DNA of 29,856 nucleotides, from positions 1-29,856 of the forward strand of contig CAZTDY010000050.1 of assembly GCA_964612295.1 (NCBI GenBank), read 5' to 3'. This stretch comes from CAYQJL01 sp964612295. Lineage in GTDB: Bacteria; Eisenbacteria; RBG-16-71-46; CAIMUX01; WJJG01. Position numbers and translations under genes: made by a program. The notes beneath the pieces were generated by a model. It was not told the origin of the DNA, did no database searches, and saw only the letters and a program-made list of their open reading frames with translations. Shown here one piece after another: positions 24,460 through 29,856 of this stretch. Positions within the stretch are counted from its first letter, which is position 1. Every line of letters starts with the position of its first letter.

Positions 24460-26286
24460 ATGACCTGGACGCTCTACAAACAGGATCCCGCCATTCAGAC
24501 GCTGCGGCCCTCGCTGATCCTGGCGTTCTTTGCCACGCTGATGATTCGCCAGGTGCTCGGAGGCCTTGTGTCCGGGCCGGTCGAGCCGACCGGAGGCTTT
24601 GACAATGGTTGGCTCATCTTCACCGGCGCCATGGTCTGGGCGACCCTCTTGCTCTTCGTCATCTCCGGCAACGTCTCGACCCACTGCGGACGCCTTGGCC
24701 TGACCCTCCCCCTGAGTGCCCGGCACCTGTGGCTCACGCGCCTGGCGGCGATGCTCAGCGCGGCTTTGCTGCCGTTGGCCTTGATCACCCTAGGCGTCTC
24801 GGTGCGCATCGATCCTATGACGCACCGGTGGGCCCTTCACCTTCCCTTCGTCGCAAGCGGTTTGCACGCCGGGGCCGCCCTAGCACTGGCCATCACGATC
24901 ATGCAGTCGCCCGCCCCAGCCCTGCAGAGGGTGGGCAAAGGCGTTCCCCACATCATCTATCTGGCCGTCGTGTCGGTGGGGATGCTGCTCGTGACCCTGG
25001 CGACCGCATCGTGGCCGCCAACCGGCTTCTTCTTCATCGCGGTGGCGGGAGCTCTGGCGGGGAGAGTGTATTGGTCCCTGCCCTCGGTGTTCAGTGTTGC
25101 GCCGCGGGAAACCGAAGAGGACTGGTCGGAAGAACTCGATCACCTGCAGTCGCCCCAGGAGCCGCCAGCGCGAACCGGCGGGGCTGAGTCGGGGCAGGTC
25201 TTTGAGGCCGCTTTCCGCAGTCAGCCCTTTCCGCGGCTCATGCACCTGACCATCTGGCGTCTTCTGCACAACAACATCCAGAACTGGGGCGGCGTCATTC
25301 TCCTCCTGGTCATCGGAGAGCGGTTCTTCGTCTCGGTCTTCGTGGCAAAGGATACGTTGACCTACGCGGTTCCCCTGGTGGCCTGGATCTACCTCATCTT
25401 CTTCAATGCCCTGAAACGCGCGCACCCGGTCGCATCCTGGCCAATCTCCCGGAAGCTTCTGTTCGCTCACTGTTGCGCGCCTCCCCTGCTGGTACTACTG
25501 CTCGGGCTGGGAATCGGGGCCACCGAACTTGCCACCGGCAGTCTCGAACACAATCATGTGGCCTATCGCGACCACAAACTCGTGATCCCGCCCGAGTTCG
25601 GAGAGATCTCCTGGGACGGTCAGGTCGACCCGGTGATCGCACCCTGGGGTGAGGAGTACGCGCCTCGTCGCCTCCCCGTACTGCCCGGAATGAAGGCTCG
25701 CGTATTCAATCCCTACGAACATGGGCCGCAGAGTTCGCCCGAGTTCATCGCGTTTCAGATCGAGCGGGCCGCGGCGGCGATTCACGAACAAAGGCGCTAT
25801 GATCCAGACGAGTTCGATGCGTCGATCCTGGACGACAGCTACGAAGCGGCGATCGCTCGCGGAGCTTTCACCGTGGCAAGATCCACGGGTCGCGCTTCCC
25901 CGATTCGTGTTCGTACGACCGCGATGGGCTTCCTTGTGATGGGACTCATCGGATTGCCGATCCTGTTCACGGCATTCGAGCAGCTTCGGTTGGGCCCCCA
26001 CCGCAAGATCTTCCAGGGAATCACCCTGGCCGCCATCGTGCTCTTCGCGGGCACCTACATCGTCGGAGCGTTGGGTGAGATCTCCGGGCTCACAAGCCAC
26101 TGGGCGATCAATGCGTTTCTGGCGGTGCTGTTCCGGGGCCTTGCGCTCGATCTGCCGATCTCGACCGCCCTGATGTGGGTTCTGGTCGGCGTGATTTACA
26201 TCGGGTGGTATCTGTTCGGCCAATGGCGCTTCGGCCATGCCGACCTCCTGCCCCGGCGATGCGATCCGTTCACCAAAGAGCACTAG
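24460..26286 (+). CDS. Large ABC permease with extracytoplasmic domain (copy 2)
   Basis: 608 residues from ATG 24460; AAGGAG lies 14 nt upstream, a long spacing, but nearer ATG/GTG codons are out of frame. The topology copies the upstream permease: an N-terminal helix bundle (LILAFFATLMIRQVLGGLV, WATLLLFVISGNV), a cytoplasmic linker rich in charge and proline (~225-250), and more helices. An extracytoplasmic domain (~365-480) then follows, with EISWDG, PVIAPWGEEYAPRRLPV, PYEHGP and EFIAFQIERAAAAIH, and the chain ends in about four helices. The shared pattern is [DS]WDGxxxPVxxPWGEExAxRxxPV, about 20 residues, PY, then EFxxxQxxRAA. Copy 2 lacks the Cys pair of copy 1. A hairpin follows the stop, so this is the last gene of the operon. 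Function as the second half of a heterodimeric transporter is inferred. Confidence 0.82.
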   Translation: MTWTLYKQDPAIQTLRPSLILAFFATLMIRQVLGGLVSGPVEPTGGFDNGWLIFTGAMVWATLLLFVISGNVSTHCGRLGLTLPLSARHLWLTRLAAMLSAALLPLALITLGVSVRIDPMTHRWALHLPFVASGLHAGAALALAITIMQSPAPALQRVGKGVPHIIYLAVVSVGMLLVTLATASWPPTGFFFIAVAGALAGRVYWSLPSVFSVAPRETEEDWSEELDHLQSPQEPPARTGGAESGQVFEAAFRSQPFPRLMHLTIWRLLHNNIQNWGGVILLLVIGERFFVSVFVAKDTLTYAVPLVAWIYLIFFNALKRAHPVASWPISRKLLFAHCCAPPLLVLLLGLGIGATELATGSLEHNHVAYRDHKLVIPPEFGEISWDGQVDPVIAPWGEEYAPRRLPVLPGMKARVFNPYEHGPQSSPEFIAFQIERAAAAIHEQRRYDPDEFDASILDDSYEAAIARGAFTVARSTGRASPIRVRTTAMGFLVMGLIGLPILFTAFEQLRLGPHRKIFQGITLAAIVLFAGTYIVGALGEISGLTSHWAINAFLAVLFRGLALDLPISTALMWVLVGVIYIGWYLFGQWRFGHADLLPRRCDPFTKEH

Positions 26287-26308
26287 CGGCGGATCGCGTA
26301 AGATGATT

Positions 26309-26394
26309 TGAGGTCGCGGGTCCCCTCTCGCGGCGGGCGCGGTCCTCGGGGTTCCTAGGACCCCGGGGCCGCCCCGACCTCAGCCGGACCTTTT
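26309..26394 (+). terminator. Branched hairpin terminator after the ABC operon
   Basis: Outer arms TGAGGTCG (26309-26316) and CGACCTCA (26375-26382) pair perfectly. Inside, CGGGGT (26347-26352) pairs with ACCCCG (26360-26365), and GC-rich flanks can add pairs. TTTT follows at 26391-26394. From there to 26513 I see no gene or clear structure. Confidence 0.55.
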
Positions 26395-26513
26395 CCGCCT
26401 TCATCGGGTGTAGGTGGCATCGAAATGGGCTGGCTCAGCTGCCAATAGTGAACCTTTCTTGCATTTACATCCGACTGGGCCCCGATGATTCTCCGGCTGG
26501 CTAACGGCAGGCG

Positions 26514-26522
26514 TGATACAAT
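26514..26522 (+). promoter_or_regulatory. Extended -10 promoter element for the metalloprotease
   Basis: TGATACAAT, identical to the element at 18913-18921, 55 nt before ATG 26578. No convincing -35. The downstream TTGTAGGA resembles TTGTAAGGA at the deiminase promoter. Confidence 0.5.
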
Positions 26523-26577
26523 TGTAGGACTCGCTGCCAATACGAGCTTTGGTGTGTGCACCGATGGGGAGGAGACC

Positions 26578-28950
26578 ATGCACATCGTTACCTACCTGAA
26601 TTCAAAGAACTTAGGGAATCACTCTCTGACGCGAACCTTCGGCGCCGGCCTTCTGGCCGCCGTCCTGGTCCTTCTCGCTCTCACGGCCGGCGATGCGGTG
26701 GCCAAGAGAGCTCCTGACGCGTCTTTGCAGGATGCCATCGCCGCCCTGCCCCCGGTGGAGCAAGGCTCGATCGACCTCGGACGGATCGGCAACAACTGGA
26801 TCGACACGCGCACCGGGCTCGTGCAGACCGCCATGGGGCTCTCTGCCGGTCCCTACTCCGGTGACCCCGAAACCGTCGCCAGGCAGTACCTGCGGGAAGC
26901 GTCGGCGACCTACGGTCTGGCGAACGATCTCTTCGACCTTCGGCTGGTCAACGTCCAGGAGACGCCCGGCGGCTTCCACATCCGCTTCAATCAGATGAAG
27001 GCCGGCGTTGACGTTTATCGGGCCGATGTCGTCGTCAGCCTCGATCGCAGCGGCGAGTTTGTCAGGGCGGTCAGCAACAACTACGACGTCGACCTGGCGG
27101 CGCAGAACTGGCTTCCCGTCGCCTCGGTTCTCGAAGCCGACGCCTACGCGATCTCCGCGACCGCGATCGGACTGCCCAATGATCGCAACGATGCCAGCAT
27201 CCTGCAGACCGCGCTGACCGCCGATCCCCGCGCCGAACTCCTGATCATGCGCGACGGTGACGTGGCCGGCGGAAGTGCGCACCTGGTGCAACGGGTTCTC
27301 CTGGCTTCGGACGCCGTTGCCGGTGACTGGGAGATTCGGGTGGATGCCGAGACTGCAGCCATCCTGGGCGCCAGAGACACGCGCGTCTATGTCGACGGGT
27401 CGGGCATGGCGTTCGATCCGGACCCCCTGACGACTGCCGAGGTCAACTACGGCGGGAACTACGGCGATAACAACGATGGCGACACCTCGCAGCTCAACGC
27501 CGAGAGGTTCACCCGTCCCCTTCCGGACCTCACCTATTCGGGCGGCACATACCACCTGGCCGGCCCCTGGGTGCGGATCACCAACTTCGAGTCGCCGAAC
27601 GACCCCGCCGTCACCTCAACCGATCCCGATGGATTCAACTACACCCGCAGTCAGCAGGGCTTCGAAGATGTGAACGTGTATTTCCACATCGACGAGAGCC
27701 AGCGCTGGATTCAGGCGCTAGGATTCAACAACATCCAGTACGGTCAGATCAATGTCGACACGCACGGCCTGAGCGGACAGGACAATAGCTACTACTCGCC
27801 CGGCTACAACCGGATCGCGTTCGGCGAGGGCGGCGTGGACGACGCGGAAGACACCGACGTCGTGACCCACGAGTACGGCCACGCCATCCAGCACAGTATC
27901 GTGTCCGGCTGGGGTGGTGGCCACCAGGGCGCCATGGGCGAAGGATTCGGCGACTATTGGACCGGTTCCTACAGCGGCTCGATCTCGAGCTTCAGGGACT
28001 ACTGGGTGTTCAACTGGGATGGCCACAATCCCTTCTGGGGCGGCCGCGTCCTCAACACCTGGATGCACTACCCGGAAAACCTGAACGGCTCCGTGCACAG
28101 CGACGGACAGATCTGGTCCGCGCCGCTCTGGGAATCCTGGCATGAGGTCGGCCGCGAGGTCATGGACAAGGTCGTTCTCCAGCACCATTTCTATCAGGGC
28201 AGCTACGCCACGATGGCTACGGCCGCCGGCTATGTCATGCAGGCCGACGCTGCGCTCTACGACGGGCTGCACGCCGCGACGATCGACCATTACTTCACCG
28301 AACGAGGCATGTTCTCTGAAGCGCAGTACACACAGCCCGAGATCACGCACACGCCGCTCGGCGACCAGAGCACGAGTGGTCCCTATCAGGTCGTCTGCCT
28401 GATCACCTCCGATCTGCCGTTCACGGCCGGCACGCTCAAGGTCGTCTACGGCGTGGACGGTGCTTTCGATCACGAGGCCGATCTCGTTGCGACCGGCAAC
28501 CCCGATGAGTATGCGGGTTCGATCGATCATCTCGGCGATGACCTGGTCATCACCTATTACCTGAAGGCGCAGAACAACGACGGATGGTACGGGACCAGCC
28601 CGCGGGGCGCGGAGTTCACGCACTACTCGTTCACGGTCGAGGGTCTCTCGGGGATCGAGGATGAGCGTCTCGCAAGCCAGATCAGCCTGCGGATCAGCCC
28701 CAATCCGGTGGTCCAGAGCAGCGTGATCCAGCTCAACCTGCCCACGGAGCAGGAGATCGATCTCGCGGTCTACGACGCCTCGGGACGTCGCATTCGTACG
28801 CTGGCCGAGGGCTACAAGAGCGCGGGACCGCTATCGATTCAGTGGGACGGACGCAGTGAATCAGGCGAGCCGGCATCGACGGGCGTCTACTGGGTGCGGG
28901 CGCGCCTCGCTGATCGCGCGCTTGTGCGTCAGATGGTCGTCAGCAAGTAG
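26578..28950 (+). CDS. Secreted zinc metalloprotease (M36/M4-like gluzincin) with FlgD-like tail
   Basis: 790 residues from ATG 26578, chosen for the GGGAGGAGA just upstream; the frame is open further 5' without a ribosome binding site. A long signal peptide (hydrophobic ~20-37, cleavage near DAVA) is followed by an FTP/propeptide-like region (~90-170, FHIRFNQMKAGVDVYRADVVVSL). That region normally keeps such proteases inactive until removed. The catalytic domain has H431-E-Y-G-H435 and the third zinc ligand E455 in GEGFGDYW, 24 residues from H431, as in thermolysin-type enzymes. The NVYFHID and DEAED-like segments before it fit the M36/M4 fold. An Ig-like stretch (~615-700) precedes the tail (SPNPV, VYDASGRRI, QWDGRSE, STGVYW). 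The likely role is extracellular protein digestion. A promoter element upstream and a terminator downstream make it monocistronic. Confidence 0.93.
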   Translation: MHIVTYLNSKNLGNHSLTRTFGAGLLAAVLVLLALTAGDAVAKRAPDASLQDAIAALPPVEQGSIDLGRIGNNWIDTRTGLVQTAMGLSAGPYSGDPETVARQYLREASATYGLANDLFDLRLVNVQETPGGFHIRFNQMKAGVDVYRADVVVSLDRSGEFVRAVSNNYDVDLAAQNWLPVASVLEADAYAISATAIGLPNDRNDASILQTALTADPRAELLIMRDGDVAGGSAHLVQRVLLASDAVAGDWEIRVDAETAAILGARDTRVYVDGSGMAFDPDPLTTAEVNYGGNYGDNNDGDTSQLNAERFTRPLPDLTYSGGTYHLAGPWVRITNFESPNDPAVTSTDPDGFNYTRSQQGFEDVNVYFHIDESQRWIQALGFNNIQYGQINVDTHGLSGQDNSYYSPGYNRIAFGEGGVDDAEDTDVVTHEYGHAIQHSIVSGWGGGHQGAMGEGFGDYWTGSYSGSISSFRDYWVFNWDGHNPFWGGRVLNTWMHYPENLNGSVHSDGQIWSAPLWESWHEVGREVMDKVVLQHHFYQGSYATMATAAGYVMQADAALYDGLHAATIDHYFTERGMFSEAQYTQPEITHTPLGDQSTSGPYQVVCLITSDLPFTAGTLKVVYGVDGAFDHEADLVATGNPDEYAGSIDHLGDDLVITYYLKAQNNDGWYGTSPRGAEFTHYSFTVEGLSGIEDERLASQISLRISPNPVVQSSVIQLNLPTEQEIDLAVYDASGRRIRTLAEGYKSAGPLSIQWDGRSESGEPASTGVYWVRARLADRALVRQMVVSK

Positions 28951-28981
28951 CGGCAACGCGAACAATCTCGTTTTCCATAAG

Positions 28982-29014
28982 GGGCGTCTCAGGTTGGCTG
29001 AGGCGCCCTTCTTC
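28982..29014. terminator. Rho-independent terminator between convergent genes
   Basis: An 11-bp stem (28982-28992 with 28998-29008, one G-T pair) and a 5-nt loop GTTGG, followed by TTCTTCT and preceded by A/T-rich TTTTCCATAA. It serves the metalloprotease and may also serve the minus-strand gene ending at 29080. The rest of 28951-29079 shows nothing. Confidence 0.8.
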
Positions 29015-29079
29015 TGTTCGGCGCGAGTCCCACAGGTGCCTCCAGCGCGCCGATCAGCACCTCCCCGCGAGATACGCTC

Positions 29080-29856
29080 CTATTCAATCTGGATTCTCTC
29101 CAAGAGATAGGCGCCATTGGATTCCATTCGGATTGCATAGTCTCCGGAATCCACAGCCTGCCGCAGCATCGCCCTCGCTCCCTCGTTTGACAGGGGCCAG
29201 GTGGTGGAATGGACTCGGATCGCCAGGAATCGTTCACGCAGTTCAGAGGATGGCTGGATCATGGTCTTGGGACGCTCATACGCGAGGGATCCGAAGAAGC
29301 AGGACATCGCTTGGATCTTCTCCGTCGCGGGAATCTCGCTGGTCGCACGCAGAAACCGGCTTCGGGTGCGATCGATTCCGGGAAATGCAAAATGGGAGAA
29401 GTTCAGGATGAAGAGCATCAGGGGGATCGCGATCGCAAACCGGCTCACTGACACTTTTCTGATGGCTCTGGATCGCAAGCTCTGAATCGCCGCCAAGAAG
29501 GCAAAGGTCAGAACGGGTATCCCGTAGTAGAGCGAGAGGTTTGATTGGGCCCCATTCCCGCTCGTTGTATTGATGACCCAGGGGATGATGAATAGAAGCC
29601 AACCCCAACGGGTCAAGAACGGAAGGAACAGAAGTGAGAAGAAGAGTTGGAGTGCTCCCTTGCCGAGAAGTGCGGATACGACTTGGCCGGGCTTCAGGAT
29701 GAAGCCACGGAGGATCTCCGGAATTCCATCTCCCCACTGGGCCCATCGCGTCATGAATCGGAATCCTTCATCCGCCGGAGCGAAGGCTGGGATGACCCAT
29801 TCAAGGCTATATCCGACTCTCGCAAAGCGAAGATGTTCATTTGGTGCCTTCCAGTA
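29080..29856 (-). CDS. DUF2079-type integral membrane protein (5' partial, runs off the window)
   Basis: 259 codons are visible and the frame is open to the right edge, so the N-terminal majority is outside; the ATG at 29754 is internal. The visible part reads HLRFARVGYSLEWVIP, then RWAQWGDGIPEILRGFILKP. Helices follow (LQLFFSLLFLPFLTRWGWLLFIIPWVIN, LYYGIPVLTFAFLAAI, RFAIAIPLMLFILNFSHF), with a soluble C-terminus ending DSGDYAIRMESNGAYLLER. The order LP...NLxSS-like segment, then HY/LYYGIPxLxFAxxAAI, matches DUF2079 multi-pass membrane proteins, whose GT-C-like architecture suggests lipid-linked sugar transfer. No function is proven. Base composition is less GC-rich than in neighbouring genes, which could mean a different history. 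The identification rests on the C-terminal third only. Confidence 0.7.
   Translation of the reverse strand, partial: YWKAPNEHLRFARVGYSLEWVIPAFAPADEGFRFMTRWAQWGDGIPEILRGFILKPGQVVSALLGKGALQLFFSLLFLPFLTRWGWLLFIIPWVINTTSGNGAQSNLSLYYGIPVLTFAFLAAIQSLRSRAIRKVSVSRFAIAIPLMLFILNFSHFAFPGIDRTRSRFLRATSEIPATEKIQAMSCFFGSLAYERPKTMIQPSSELRERFLAIRVHSTTWPLSNEGARAMLRQAVDSGDYAIRMESNGAYLLERIQIE

Noticed and set aside
23425..24726. 433-codon minus-strand frame across two permease genes
   Set aside because: Rich in Gln, Arg, Asp and Gly, as expected for the antisense of membrane-protein codons; it crosses the junction of two well-supported genes.
1..29856. tRNA, rRNA, CRISPR arrays, insertion sequences, attachment sites
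   Set aside because: No cloverleaf, rRNA core, regularly spaced repeats, transposase or integrase was seen by eye on either strand.

Overview
The window is a GC-rich bacterial chromosomal segment with about 17 protein-coding loci and no rRNA, tRNA, CRISPR array or insertion sequence that I can recognise. Four large secreted proteins end in FlgD-like C-terminal tails (PNPF ... WDGxxxxGxxxxxGxY type, or a divergent form). One carries tandem Cys-rich GACCxxDGxC repeats, and others are an LVIVD propeller, a DUF2330 protein and a DUF2079 protein. This mix is typical of the FCB superphylum and its candidate phyla (Eisenbacteria, Krumholzibacteriota, Zixibacteria-like lineages). That placement is inferred from protein style, with no marker gene to support it.

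Layout. 1-2.7 kb: 3' part of a secreted LVIVD/Cys-repeat/FlgD-tail protein. 2.9-6.9 kb: a Tat-type sulfatase and a DUF2330-HEAT protein. 6.9-11.4 kb: a damaged maltodextrin locus. An exported glycogen-debranching-like enzyme and the 3' part of a neopullulanase-type amylase lie on the minus strand. They abut, head to head, the 3' part of a MalF-type permease that is followed by an intact MalG on the plus strand. 11.4-16.4 kb: a parallel beta-helix protein (minus), then a plus-strand pair: a secreted peptidylarginine-deiminase-like protein and a beta-propeller protein interrupted by one in-frame TGA. 16.4-20.6 kb: a D-2-hydroxyacid dehydrogenase converging on rsgA across a long hairpin, then a GT39-like membrane glycosyltransferase. 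20.6-26.4 kb: a five-gene operon made of a small secreted protein, a YtrA-type GntR regulator, an ABC ATPase and two paralogous very large permeases, with an operator-like region in front and a strong hairpin behind. 26.5-29.0 kb: a secreted M36/M4-like zinc metalloprotease with a FlgD-like tail and a good terminator. 29.1 kb to the edge: a DUF2079 membrane protein, cut by the window.

The points most worth attention are the ABC operon with twin permeases that each carry a related extracytoplasmic domain; the deiminase, which keeps every residue I can map to the Porphyromonas enzyme PPAD, including its two substrate-selecting arginines; the amylase/malF junction, best explained by one deletion (or assembly collapse) in a divergent maltose locus; the in-frame TGA followed by a perfect hairpin; and a recurring extended -10 element (TGN-TANNNT) in front of several genes.
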